A stretch of DNA of 49,721 bases from Rhodococcus sp. KRD197 (GTDB lineage Bacteria > Actinomycetota > Actinomycetes > Mycobacteriales > Mycobacteriaceae). Each line of letters starts with the position of its first letter. Position 1 is the stretch's first letter. Shown here in pieces: positions 27,432-35,878 of this stretch. The translations under genes were made by a program, and so were the position numbers. The stretch spans positions 764,975-814,695 of the forward strand of contig NZ_JABFAO010000011.1 in assembly GCF_017168235.1 (NCBI RefSeq), given 5' to 3'. Under the pieces are notes generated by a model, which was not told where the DNA came from, searched no databases, and worked only from the letters and a program-made list of their open reading frames with translations.

Positions 27432-27461
27432 GGTCCTCAACCTCGGACGAGGTTGAGGACC
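27432..27461. terminator. Perfect 14-base hairpin between the HdeD-like gene and the L,D-transpeptidase gene
   Basis: GGTCCTCAACCTCG and CGAGGTTGAGGACC pair perfectly around GA. It lies 78 bases past the end of the HdeD-like gene and 50 bases before the transpeptidase start, both on the minus strand. No T-run follows, so it may be a rho-independent-like terminator of the actinobacterial type, or a leader structure of the transpeptidase message. Confidence 0.55.
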
Positions 27462-27539
27462 CTGTGATCAGTGCAGCCGAAACCAGCTGTCATTAACACA
27501 CACCACTGCTGAACATAGCGAATCGATCAGAAGTCGCGG

Positions 27540-28130
27540 TCAGAGCACGCCTGCCTTTTTCGCCTCCGAACGTACGGTGAACGCGGACACGACGAGCACC
27601 AGTCCGAACAGCAACGCGAACACGCCGATGAGCCAGACGATGCTCAGAATTCCGCTGACCGGGAAGAACACGAGCACGAGCCCGAACACGAGCTCGAGCA
27701 GGCCCGCGACGAGGAGCATCACCCAGTGCGAGGCGCCGCCGACGGAGCGCAGGCGCAGCGCACCGACGATTTCGAGCAGGCCGCCCAACACGGCCCAGAT
27801 TCCGATGACGAAGACGGCCGCAAGAGCGGTGATCTCGGGCCAGACGAAGGCGACGATGCCAGCGCCGAGAGAGACGATTCCGCCGAGTAGCCACCACACC
27901 CAACTGGAGTCGACCTTGCGCGCCTGGATCGATCGAACGATCGCAGAGATACCGTCGACGACGGCATAGGCACCGAAGACGAGGACGAGCGCCCAGACGG
28001 TGACCGAGGGCCACGCCAAAGCGACGATGCCGAACACAATGGCGAAGACGCCGCGCAACAGCACCGCCCACCAGAGGTCTTTGCCGATGCGCAGCAGCGC
28101 ATCCTCGCTGCTGGAGAATTGTGAGGTCAT
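27540..28130 (-). CDS. HdeD/DUF308 family membrane protein
   Basis: A 196-residue protein with six hydrophobic helices arranged as repeated helix pairs, each with a pattern like FGIVALAWP / AGIVAFVWP / FGLVLVFFP. That repeat is the DUF308 (HdeD) signature. In Escherichia coli HdeD is linked to acid resistance; in actinobacteria these proteins are common and not characterised. It has ATG 28130 and a short polar N-terminus. The secreted protein gene upstream is separated by 30 bases, so co-transcription is likely. Confidence 0.82.
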   Translation of the reverse strand: MTSQFSSSEDALLRIGKDLWWAVLLRGVFAIVFGIVALAWPSVTVWALVLVFGAYAVVDGISAIVRSIQARKVDSSWVWWLLGGIVSLGAGIVAFVWPEITALAAVFVIGIWAVLGGLLEIVGALRLRSVGGASHWVMLLVAGLLELVFGLVLVFFPVSGILSIVWLIGVFALLFGLVLVVSAFTVRSEAKKAGVL

Positions 28131-28160
28131 CGCCTGTACCTACTTTTCTTCGATGTGTGA

Positions 28161-28700
28161 TCAGGGCAGAGCTATGCGTGTGCTCCAGCTGTTGATTCCA
28201 TCGGACAGACATACCTGCCCAGTAGTGAGATTGACGGCCATTCCCATACCGGCATCGCAGCGGACGCCCTCGTCGACGGTGCCGACGAACGTCTGTCCAC
28301 GAGTCATCGACATCGCCACCGCGATCGCGCCCGGATCGGCCGAGATGATCGACACCGAGTCCGCGCCCAGCGATACTGCTCCGACCCCGCCGGATTCGGT
28401 CTCGGCTGCCGCGACCCCACCTGCCTGAGCGAGGCTCACAGCCGTTCCACCGAGGACCGCCCGCGAGAACGCAACACCGTCCAGCGCGCGAGAGATGGCC
28501 CGGGAGGCTTCGTCGGCGCGGACGCCGCACGCACCGGAACCGTCCACCGCGATGGATTCGGCTCCTGCGGGCGCCGCACAGTTCAGCTCTGCCGCACTCG
28601 CCGTCCCCGGCGACATCGCCGCCGTACACAGACCGACCGCAGCCGCGGCCATCGCCAGCGGGGTCTTGCGCCTGATGCCGCGCGTACCGAATGTGCTCAC
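28161..28700 (-). CDS. Secreted protein of unknown function (possibly DUF6764)
   Basis: A 179-residue exported protein. The signal peptide has RRK then a hydrophobic core and a likely cleavage after ASA. The mature protein is rich in Ala, Gly and Ser with little charge and contains four cysteines, which may form disulfides. It resembles, from memory, the actinobacterial DUF6764 type (SRAISRALDG region), but this is weak. GTG 28700 has GGGAGG seven bases upstream. It is divergent from the glycosyltransferase operon. Confidence 0.65.
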   Translation of the reverse strand: MSTFGTRGIRRKTPLAMAAAAVGLCTAAMSPGTASAAELNCAAPAGAESIAVDGSGACGVRADEASRAISRALDGVAFSRAVLGGTAVSLAQAGGVAAAETESGGVGAVSLGADSVSIISADPGAIAVAMSMTRGQTFVGTVDEGVRCDAGMGMAVNLTTGQVCLSDGINSWSTRIALP

Positions 28701-28952
28701 GCCGTGCCCTCCCGAGTCGAGCAGTGCAGTCGCAGGCCACCTCGACGATGGCGATGTTTGGATTGTGCCATTGTGGGGCATCACATGCCGGGTTCATCAA
28801 CCACTTGTTCACCCCCTGTATATCCCGTCGAGCCACCGGCGGCCGGAACATTCGCCGATTCGGTTGCGAAAACGATGCACTCCTGACGCCGACACACCAC
28901 GGTCTGGAGTTTTGCAGCCAGCTGATCAGGCCCCGCGGAAGTTGGACGTGCA

Positions 28953-29651
28953 GTGAACGAATCGCAGTCGGGTATCGAACGCGCAGTCGTCGTGGTACCT
29001 GTTCACAACGAGGAGCCGCTGCTCAGCAGCTGTCTGTCGGCAATCGCGAACGCGATGACGCAGGCTCCTGTGCCCACCGAACTGATCATTGCGCTCGACG
29101 CGTGTACCGATGCCTCCGCCGATATCGCCTCTCGATGGGCGCGGGAGATCGGTGCTTCGATCATCGAACTGAATCGCCGCAATGTCGGCGCCGCGCGGGC
29201 TGCGGGGTTCCGTTCCGCGGCACACGCGCCCAGAACATGGTTCGCGACGACCGATGCCGACAGTGTGGTTCGTCCCAATTGGCTCGTATCGCAGCTCGCG
29301 CACGCGCACCGCGGCGCACACGTCGTCGCCGGGACGGTCGTGGCCGAGTTCGATCCCGGCAACCAGGCGCTGAAAGTGGCGTACGAGGCCGACTATCGCA
29401 GCGTTGCCGGCCACGGTCACGTACACGGCGCCAATCTCGGGATGCGCGCCGACGCGTACTGGTGCGTGGGCGGCTTCGGTGCCGTGGCGAGCGACGAGGA
29501 CGTCGACCTCGTCCGGCGTTTCGCCGACGCCACGATTCCGGTGCTGTACGCCGCGGATGCCCCGGTGACCACGTCGACGCGTTTGTTCGGTCGCGCGCCG
29601 AGCGGTTTCGCCGGGCATCTTCGTTCCCTCCACCTGGCGGCTGCCCAGTGA
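28953..29651 (+). CDS. Family 2 glycosyltransferase
   Basis: A 232-residue GT-A-fold glycosyltransferase. VVVVPVHNEE (12-21) opens the nucleotide-sugar-binding fold, LDACTDAS follows, and DAD (101-103) in TTDADSVV is the metal-binding motif. EDVDLVRR near residue 180 supplies the likely catalytic acid region. There are no membrane helices, so it acts in the cytoplasm. It heads a run of five genes joined by overlaps (GTGA with the next gene). The acceptor is unknown; neighbours suggest an N-acetylated sugar that is later deacetylated and methylated. Confidence 0.85.
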   Translation: MNESQSGIERAVVVVPVHNEEPLLSSCLSAIANAMTQAPVPTELIIALDACTDASADIASRWAREIGASIIELNRRNVGAARAAGFRSAAHAPRTWFATTDADSVVRPNWLVSQLAHAHRGAHVVAGTVVAEFDPGNQALKVAYEADYRSVAGHGHVHGANLGMRADAYWCVGGFGAVASDEDVDLVRRFADATIPVLYAADAPVTTSTRLFGRAPSGFAGHLRSLHLAAAQ

Positions 29652-30637
29652 CTCAGGCACCGAGGATTTCAGGATCGGGCATTCAGGCCGAGAGTCTCAC
29701 CGCTCGGCTGCTGAGCTGGATCAACGATGACGCGGCAGATCTCCCCTTGCCCGGCGCCGGGCGTACCGAGTCGCGCTGGAGGTCGTTGGCGGCGCTCGGC
29801 CGCGAGGACACGGTGCTCGGCCGACTCGCCGAGGCGCACGCCGATGCGGTGGCGATCCTCGCCGAGCTGGGCGGCCCCGTCCCCACGGCCGGAAGGATCT
29901 GGGGCGTGTGGGCCGCGGAACCACCGTCACCGGTTCTCGAAGCCGAGTGCGGCGACGACGGCTGGGCGCTGACCGGCGTCAAACCTTGGTGTTCCGGGGC
30001 GAGCCTGTGCACCGATGCATTGGTCACCGCACGGGTGGGAGATCAGTGGCAAATGTTCGCGGTGGATCTGACCCAGCACTCCTGTACTCCAATCCCCGAC
30101 ACCTGGCACGCCGTCGGCATGGCCAGAAGCGACTCGGGGACGGTTCGTTTCGACGGCGCCCGTGCCGTGCCCGTCGGCGACGCCGGTTCGTACGTTGCTC
30201 GCCCGGGTTTCTGGCACGGGGCGATAGGCGTGGCCGCGGTGTGGTTCGGGAGCGCCTGCGCCGTCGCGGATACGTTGCACACGGCTGCCAGGTCGGGTCG
30301 CGACGCCCATGCCATGGCGCATCTGGGTGCAGTTGCGGCAGCGCTGAGCGCCGCGTCGAGCGCACTGTCCACAGCTGCCGCCGAGATCGACGCCGACCCG
30401 ACCGATTCTTGCGGATACGGACGCATCCGGGCGCGTACCGTGCGGGCAACCGTCGAACACGCTGCGACCGAGATCGTCGATCGTGTCGGACGCGCGCTCG
30501 GAGCGGCCCCGCTCTGCGCCAACGGCGAACACGCCCGTCGTGTCGCAGACTTGACCGTGTACCTGCGTCAGAGTCACGCCGAGCGTGATCTGGCAGCACT
30601 CGGTGAGGACATCTCGAAGGAGGACCACCCGTGGTAG
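29648..30637 (+). CDS. Acyl-CoA dehydrogenase-like protein
   Basis: A 329-residue protein with the acyl-CoA dehydrogenase layout: a short helical start, a beta domain (WALTGVKPWCSGASLCTDAL at about 103-122) and a C-terminal four-helix domain. It is shorter than standard members (about 380), and the N-terminal helical domain is reduced. The usual catalytic Glu cannot be identified with confidence, so it may oxidise an unusual substrate or serve as a flavin-binding partner. It starts with GTG overlapping the glycosyltransferase stop and overlaps the PIG-L gene by seven bases. Confidence 0.75.
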   Translation: MTQAPRISGSGIQAESLTARLLSWINDDAADLPLPGAGRTESRWRSLAALGREDTVLGRLAEAHADAVAILAELGGPVPTAGRIWGVWAAEPPSPVLEAECGDDGWALTGVKPWCSGASLCTDALVTARVGDQWQMFAVDLTQHSCTPIPDTWHAVGMARSDSGTVRFDGARAVPVGDAGSYVARPGFWHGAIGVAAVWFGSACAVADTLHTAARSGRDAHAMAHLGAVAAALSAASSALSTAAAEIDADPTDSCGYGRIRARTVRATVEHAATEIVDRVGRALGAAPLCANGEHARRVADLTVYLRQSHAERDLAALGEDISKEDHPW

Positions 30638-31407
30638 CAAACAGCACAGATACAGGCACGATCGACACCGGCAAGATCGACACCGAAGAGCTGGGAACGC
30701 CGGAGTCCGAATGGGCTTGCTGGGACCATGTCTATCCCGCGCTGGACCTCAGCCGGTGCCGCGAGATGATCGTGGTGGCGCCGCACCCCGACGACGAGGT
30801 TCTCGGTGTCGGCGGCCTGATGGCCATAGCGGCAGCGACCGGCATCACCGTCACCGTCCTCGCTGTCACCGACGGTGGCGCATCGCATCCGGGTTCTCCC
30901 ACCGTCACACCGGACCAACTCGTAGCCGAGCGTTCACGAGAGACGCGCCGCGCACTGAGCCAACTCGGACTCGATCTCGATCCCATCCGCCTCGGATTCG
31001 GCGACGGCGAGGTCCCCGCGCACGAGGAGGAGCTCACGCATGCCCTGACCGAATTCCTCTCCAACGAACCTGGGACGTGGTGCCTGTTGCCGTGGCGCGG
31101 TGACGGTCACCCCGATCACGAGGCCACCGCTCGCGCGTGCCTGACTGCGTCGGAGCGGCTCGGCATCACGGCCGTCGAGTACCCGCTGTGGATGTGGCAC
31201 TGGGCTCGCCCCGGTGATTCTTCGGTGCCGTGGGACCGCGCGTTCGCCGTCGAACTCGGCTCCGACCTAACCGAGGCGAAACGACGCGCCGCCGCGCAGT
31301 TCGTCACCCAGACCACGGCGCTGTCCTCCGATCCGGCCGATCGTCCTGTTCTGCCCCCACACGTACTCGAGCGGCTGCTGCGGCCGTACGAGGTGGTGTT
31401 CGCGTGA
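30631..31407 (+). CDS. PIG-L (LmbE) family N-deacetylase
   Basis: A 258-residue zinc-dependent deacetylase. The metal site is APHPDDE (50-56) with HPDH at 160-163. Relatives such as MshB and mammalian PIG-L remove acetyl groups from N-acetylglucosaminyl compounds. The first 30 residues are a polar extension; the GTG at 30631 overlaps the previous gene by seven bases, which supports it. The next gene follows after ten bases. In this operon it should deacetylate the product of the glycosyltransferase. Confidence 0.85.
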   Translation: MVANSTDTGTIDTGKIDTEELGTPESEWACWDHVYPALDLSRCREMIVVAPHPDDEVLGVGGLMAIAAATGITVTVLAVTDGGASHPGSPTVTPDQLVAERSRETRRALSQLGLDLDPIRLGFGDGEVPAHEEELTHALTEFLSNEPGTWCLLPWRGDGHPDHEATARACLTASERLGITAVEYPLWMWHWARPGDSSVPWDRAFAVELGSDLTEAKRRAAAQFVTQTTALSSDPADRPVLPPHVLERLLRPYEVVFA

Positions 31408-31417
31408 CGGTCTTCGG

Positions 31418-32035
31418 ATGACACTTGGCAGGGAGTATTTCGCGAGCGTGTACGGCGAGAGCCCCGACCCGTTCCGTCTCGACGACAACTGGTACGAGGA
31501 GCGAAAGTACGCGCTCACCCTGGCCTCGTTACCGAAGCAGACGTATCGGCGAGCACTCGAACCCGGTTGCTCGATCGGCATCCTGACCGACAAGCTCGCG
31601 GCGCGCTGCCAATCGCTCGTCTCGACCGATATCGCCCCGGCGGCGCTCGCCGCTGCGCGCGCCCGCGTCGAGTCACCCCACGTGAGCTTCCTCGAATGGT
31701 CGCTGACCGACGAATGGACTGCGGTGTCGGCCGGCGGTGATTTCGATCTGATAGTCCTCAGCGAGGTCGGGTACTACCTGGACGAGGCCGACCTGCGCGC
31801 GGCATCGACCGGGATCGTCGAGCATCTCGAGGATGGTGGCACGCTGATCGCTGTGCACTGGCGACATCCAGTGGCGGACTACCCGCAGACGGGCGACCGA
31901 GTCCACGCGGTGATCGGCGAAACCGATGGGCTCGTCCGAATTGCCGGGTACTCCGATGATGATGTGATACTCGAAGTGTTCGTGGCTTCGACTGGGGCAG
32001 TGGACTCGGTAGCGGGAATCGAGGGGTTGGTATGA
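31418..32035 (+). CDS. NodS-like SAM-dependent methyltransferase
   Basis: A 205-residue class I methyltransferase. The SAM-binding motif is LEPGCSIG (47-54), followed by STDIAPAAL and the motif-II-like FDLIVLSEV. The opening YFASVYGESPDPF and WYEERKYALTLASLP are the hallmark of NodS-type proteins. NodS N-methylates the free amine of deacetylated chitooligosaccharide in rhizobia. Coming straight after a PIG-L deacetylase, it plausibly N-methylates a freshly deacetylated amino sugar. It overlaps the EAL-DICT gene by four bases (ATGA). Confidence 0.85.
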   Translation: MTLGREYFASVYGESPDPFRLDDNWYEERKYALTLASLPKQTYRRALEPGCSIGILTDKLAARCQSLVSTDIAPAALAAARARVESPHVSFLEWSLTDEWTAVSAGGDFDLIVLSEVGYYLDEADLRAASTGIVEHLEDGGTLIAVHWRHPVADYPQTGDRVHAVIGETDGLVRIAGYSDDDVILEVFVASTGAVDSVAGIEGLV

Positions 32036-33327
32036 CTGGCGAGTCATCGACGCGCGCTCAGGGCAGCGGTGCGGGCGACGGTGCGGTCGGCGGCGGACTG
32101 GAATCGATCCTCGGCCCGAACAGCCTGCACACCGATTTTGCACCGATAGTCGACCTGCTGACCAACGAGGTCATCGGCTACGAGGCCAACGTCAGTGGTC
32201 CGGAGAACTCGGCATTTCGTGATCCGTCCGCGTTGGCATCTGCTGCCCGGGCCATGGACATGACGGTCGATCTCGATCTCGTCCGCTGGGCAGGCGCCGT
32301 CGACGGTGCAGCCAAGATGGAGTCGGTGCAGGATCTCCCCCTGTTCATCGCCATCGACCCGGACACACTGCCGCATCTGCCCGACCGAGGCGCTCAGGGC
32401 AGCGGCAACGGAACCGGCACAGCCGTCCTGCAGCTCGACGAGACAGCGTTGATCCGCCGCCCCGCTCAGCTGCTGCGCGCCGTCGCCGACGTTCGCCGAC
32501 TCGGCTGGGCGATCGCCGTCGACCATGTCGGTGTGCGCCCGGAGTCGCTCGCACTGCTCCCGCTGCTGGAACCGGACGTGGTCAAACTCGACCGTAGTCT
32601 CATCACCAGATCACCCGGCCGGTTCACCGCACGGGTGGTCAACGCCGTCGCCGCCTACACCGAGCGCACCGGGGCCATCGTCATGGCCGAGGGAATCGAC
32701 ACCGAGGAGGGTGTGAGCGTCGCGCTCGCACTCGGCGCCAGAGTCGGCCAGGGACGGTACTTCACCGAGCAGAACCCGACGCCGGTGAACTCCGCGGAAC
32801 GCACGTCTCCGCTGAACTTTCGGACGTCACCCGATCGTGGTTCGATGCTGCGCACGTCGCCGTATCAGCTGGCGGTTGCCGGCCGGGACTCCAAGCCGTC
32901 GACGAAGCGCCTGCTGGTCGAGGTGAGCAAGGGCCTCGAATCGACGGCCGCGCAGAGCTTGCAGACTGCAGTGATCCTCGGTTCGTTCGAGCAGAGCAAA
33001 CACTTCACCCCGCTCACCGCGCACCGCTGGGAGGTCATGGCGACACGGGCAGCGCTCGTCGGAGCTTTGGCCGTGGGCATGGATGCCGAGCCCGCGCCCC
33101 GGGTGCGGGGAGCGAACCTGGAGCCGAACGACCCGGTGCGCGACGAGTGGGTGGTTGTGGTGCTGTCTCCGCACTTTTCCGCGGTTCTGGCAGCGAAGGA
33201 CCTGGGGGACACCGGGCCGGAGATGCAGCGACGCTTCTCGTACGTGCTCAGTCACGACCCCCAGTTGACGGTCGACTGCGCGCGCAGCCTGATGCTCAGG
33301 TTGCCCGTGGAAAGGACCGGGCTCTAG
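32032..33327 (+). CDS. EAL-DICT protein with a degenerate phosphodiesterase site
   Basis: A 431-residue protein. Residues about 33-250 form an EAL fold: EAN (51-53) stands for EAL, VVKLD (183-187) and AEGID (219-223) are kept. Other catalytic positions have changed: the Asn of NLS is lost in LFIAIDP, the LELTE site reads LQLDE, and DDFG reads VDHVG. It is therefore more likely a cyclic-di-GMP sensor than an enzyme. Residues about 285-400 match the DICT sensory domain (ILGSFEQSKHFTPLT). It ends tail-to-tail with the GAF-ANTAR gene, four bases overlapping. Its coupling to the methyltransferase gene suggests it regulates the pathway. Confidence 0.82.
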   Translation: MTGESSTRAQGSGAGDGAVGGGLESILGPNSLHTDFAPIVDLLTNEVIGYEANVSGPENSAFRDPSALASAARAMDMTVDLDLVRWAGAVDGAAKMESVQDLPLFIAIDPDTLPHLPDRGAQGSGNGTGTAVLQLDETALIRRPAQLLRAVADVRRLGWAIAVDHVGVRPESLALLPLLEPDVVKLDRSLITRSPGRFTARVVNAVAAYTERTGAIVMAEGIDTEEGVSVALALGARVGQGRYFTEQNPTPVNSAERTSPLNFRTSPDRGSMLRTSPYQLAVAGRDSKPSTKRLLVEVSKGLESTAAQSLQTAVILGSFEQSKHFTPLTAHRWEVMATRAALVGALAVGMDAEPAPRVRGANLEPNDPVRDEWVVVVLSPHFSAVLAAKDLGDTGPEMQRRFSYVLSHDPQLTVDCARSLMLRLPVERTGL

Positions 33328-34124
33328 CGGCTCGCCTCACGTTCGGCGTCGGCGACGACCTGGTGGGCGATGTCCGCGAGCTTGATGTTCGACTCCTGTG
33401 ACAGCTTCGCCAGCATCGCGAAGGCCGCCTGCGCGCCCAGCTTGTAGCGCTCCATCAGCATGCCCTTGGCCTGCCCGATGACATCGCGCGTGGTGAGCGC
33501 GGCACGTATCTGCTGCTCCTCTCGCGCCGAGGAGAACGCGATGGCTGCGTGCGCCGCGAACAGCGCCCCAATGGACTCGGCGTCCTCGCCGAACGCACGA
33601 ACACCGGTGGAGTGCAGGTTGAGGGCGCCGAAGTTGAAGCCCTCGACGTAGAGCTGGAAGCAGATCATGCTCTTGACGCCTAGGCCCGAGGCCTCGGTCG
33701 CGAAGCGCGGCCACCGCAGGTCAGCGTCCATGTCGTCGATGCGAATGGTTCGCTGCTCGATCGCCGATTCCAGGCACGGACCCTCACCGAGCTGCCCCTG
33801 GATGGCGTCGCACTTGGCACCGAGGTCACCGGCTGCGGCCGCGCTGTGCACGTACTTGCCCTGCAGCACCGTGGTGATGCTGGCGTCCTCGGCTGCGGCC
33901 ACATTCAATACGGCGGACTCGGTGATGGCGGCGAGGGTGGCATCGAGATCGCTGTGTGCGCGGCGCAGTTCGCGGGCAACCGCAGCCATCCGCTGACTCA
34001 GGTCGGCATCGGGTTGCCTGGCCTGCGAGATTACGGGCGGCGGAGCCTCGGCCCTGATTCTCCGTTCAGCGAGTGCCTGATCACGCGTTCGATCGTCGAC
34101 TGTTCGGTCACTGATGGGAACCAC
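33324..34124 (-). CDS. GAF-ANTAR transcription antitermination regulator
   Basis: A product of about 266 residues with a GAF sensory domain in the middle and an ANTAR RNA-binding domain at the C-terminus (DVIGQAKGMLMERYKLGAQA). ANTAR proteins bind paired RNA hairpins and prevent termination. The start is uncertain: an ORF is open to 34352, GTG 34124 gives a sensible length, and ATG 33989 is the first internal Met before the GAF domain. The GAF ligand is unknown. It is convergent with the EAL-DICT gene. No target leader RNA was identified in the window. Confidence 0.75.
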   Translation of the reverse strand: MVPISDRTVDDRTRDQALAERRIRAEAPPPVISQARQPDADLSQRMAAVARELRRAHSDLDATLAAITESAVLNVAAAEDASITTVLQGKYVHSAAAAGDLGAKCDAIQGQLGEGPCLESAIEQRTIRIDDMDADLRWPRFATEASGLGVKSMICFQLYVEGFNFGALNLHSTGVRAFGEDAESIGALFAAHAAIAFSSAREEQQIRAALTTRDVIGQAKGMLMERYKLGAQAAFAMLAKLSQESNIKLADIAHQVVADAEREASR

Positions 34125-34210
34125 CTCCGCACGCTGTGCCGAAAGGACAGCTCGAACCACGACAATACCTCCATTGTGAGCGTGTCCAGAACGGACCGAC
34201 GACTCGAGGA

Positions 34211-35236
34211 TCAGAGCGTGCTGGGTGCGATCAGTCGATGAACGAATCGCATCTTGTCCATCACTGTCGGAGGAAGCACGAACGGGTACAGATCCTGATG
34301 GCCCATCGATCGATTGATCTGATTGAGCGCCCAGGACAGAGGCAACCACCATTCGATGATCTGGTCGAACCCGACATCGCCCGGAAGCGGACTGTCCAGC
34401 GTCGACCCGGCCTGTGCCATGCCGAACGCGGCAGCGGTGTCGAGTGTGTCGCGAATGTGCAGGTAGTGCGCGAAGGTCTCGGCCCAGTCCTCCGCAGGAT
34501 GCATCGTCGCGTACGAGGAGACGTAGTCGTCTTCCCAGTTCTCCGGTGCGCCCTCCTTGTAGTGCCGGTCGAGCGCGCCCTGGTAGTCGGTGTCCGGGTC
34601 GCCGAAGAGTTCCTCGAACCGTGCGCGATGTTCACCGGCACCGACCAGCACCATCTGGTAGTAGTGGCCGATCTCGTGACGGAAATGCCCGACGAGAGTG
34701 CGGTACGGCTCGGACATCGACACGCGAAGCTGTTCGCGGTGGACGTCGTCACCCTCGGCCAGGTCGAGCGTGATGAGCCCGTCGGCGTGCCCTGTCAACA
34801 CCTGCTCATCGGCGCTCGAGAGCAGGTCGAATGCCAGACCGGTTTGCGGGTCCTGGTCACGGCCGACGATCGGCAGGCCGAGCTCGGTCAGTTCGAGGAC
34901 CACGCGCCGCTTGTTGGTTTCGGCTTCGGCGTAGGCCGCCATCGCGTCGAGGTCGTCGTCGGCGGGCCGGATGCGCGTGAGCTTGCACGAGGAGCAGAGC
35001 TCTTCGGCATCGGTCGTGTTCACCAACCAATTGCACCGGGCGATGTGCAGGTTGGCGCACGTCCTCCATGTCGTGCCGTCGATGTCGACCTCGGCTGCTC
35101 CGTGATCGGCGCGGTCGGGCAATACCAGCAGCGACCGCGACGGCAGGTGAAAGCCCAAGGCGCTGTGACAATTGAGGCACAGCGAATTCTCGAACGACAA
35201 CTTCTGACCGCACTTGCGGCAGATCAAGTCACGCAT
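34211..35236 (-). CDS. Zinc-binding metallopeptidase with N-terminal zinc ribbon (COG4307 type)
   Basis: A 341-residue protein starting with a zinc ribbon (C6, C9, C20, C23). Its metalloprotease motif RHEIGHYYQ is followed by an Asp/Glu-rich stretch with ETFAHYLHI that may hold a further zinc ligand. The combination matches the putative zinc-binding peptidase family (COG4307). ATG 35236 is immediately before the first Cys pair; an upstream start at 35299 adds an unlikely arm. Substrates are unknown. It lies 86 bases upstream of the GAF-ANTAR gene and may be co-transcribed. Confidence 0.8.
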   Translation of the reverse strand: MRDLICRKCGQKLSFENSLCLNCHSALGFHLPSRSLLVLPDRADHGAAEVDIDGTTWRTCANLHIARCNWLVNTTDAEELCSSCKLTRIRPADDDLDAMAAYAEAETNKRRVVLELTELGLPIVGRDQDPQTGLAFDLLSSADEQVLTGHADGLITLDLAEGDDVHREQLRVSMSEPYRTLVGHFRHEIGHYYQMVLVGAGEHRARFEELFGDPDTDYQGALDRHYKEGAPENWEDDYVSSYATMHPAEDWAETFAHYLHIRDTLDTAAAFGMAQAGSTLDSPLPGDVGFDQIIEWWLPLSWALNQINRSMGHQDLYPFVLPPTVMDKMRFVHRLIAPSTL

Positions 35237-35514
35237 GATCCCGACTTTCGTTTTTCCGACGATGGCACGTCGGCTCGGAGGCTGACCTCCGTGCATCAAT
35301 GCCCTGTTGCGAATATGACGGTAGCTCTGTACCCATAGCAGCGAATAACTAACAGAAACGAATGATCGACACCACGACCACGATCGAGGGGATCTTCACA
35401 CCGATGAGCACGCAGCTGTCCCCAGGAGCTCGATCGTTCCCAGGAACCACGTGATGGCCCCCTCGACATCGACGCCGGCGATGACACCCGCGGCGTCACC
35501 GATGCAGCGTTTCT

Positions 35515-35877
35515 CGGCATCTTCCGCTCGACGACTACCACCCGCATGCGCGTCACGCTGCGCAGGCCAGCGAGGCTGCAGCTGCTCAGGGCAAGTTCTG
35601 GGAGATGGCCGACATACTGTTCGCGCACAGTGACGCCCTGGAACCGGACGATATCGACAGGTACGCAGTCGAATTGGATCTCGACATCGACAAGTTCGAC
35701 GATGACCTCCGCACCGGCGACTACGTCATCCGAGTGGAGGACGACGAGTTGGACGCAAACAGCAGTGACGTCGAGGGAACCCCTACCTTCTACCTCGGCC
35801 GCGGCGACACCAACTTGGTTCGGCACACCGGCCCGTACGACGCCGCCTCGCTGATTCGGGCGTTGGAGCAGGCCTGA
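35515..35877 (+). pseudogene. DsbA-like thioredoxin domain remnant
   Basis: Reading one frame from 35515 to the stop at 35877 gives the C-terminal half of a DsbA-family protein: [17 protein letters not shown], then [28 protein letters not shown] and [12 protein letters not shown]. The thioredoxin N-terminal part with CxxC is missing, and a TGA closes the frame just upstream (about 35481-35483). The first ATG inside is 35605 (90 residues), which may be expressed but lacks the active site. The upstream 280 bases hold no other gene I recognise. A truncation is more likely than a novel small protein. Confidence 0.65.
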
Positions 35878-35878
35878 G

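Noticed and set aside
28691..29647. Upstream extension of the acyl-CoA-dehydrogenase-like gene
   Set aside because: It is an Arg-rich frame crossing the glycosyltransferase gene; the GTG at 29648 gives a normal overlap.
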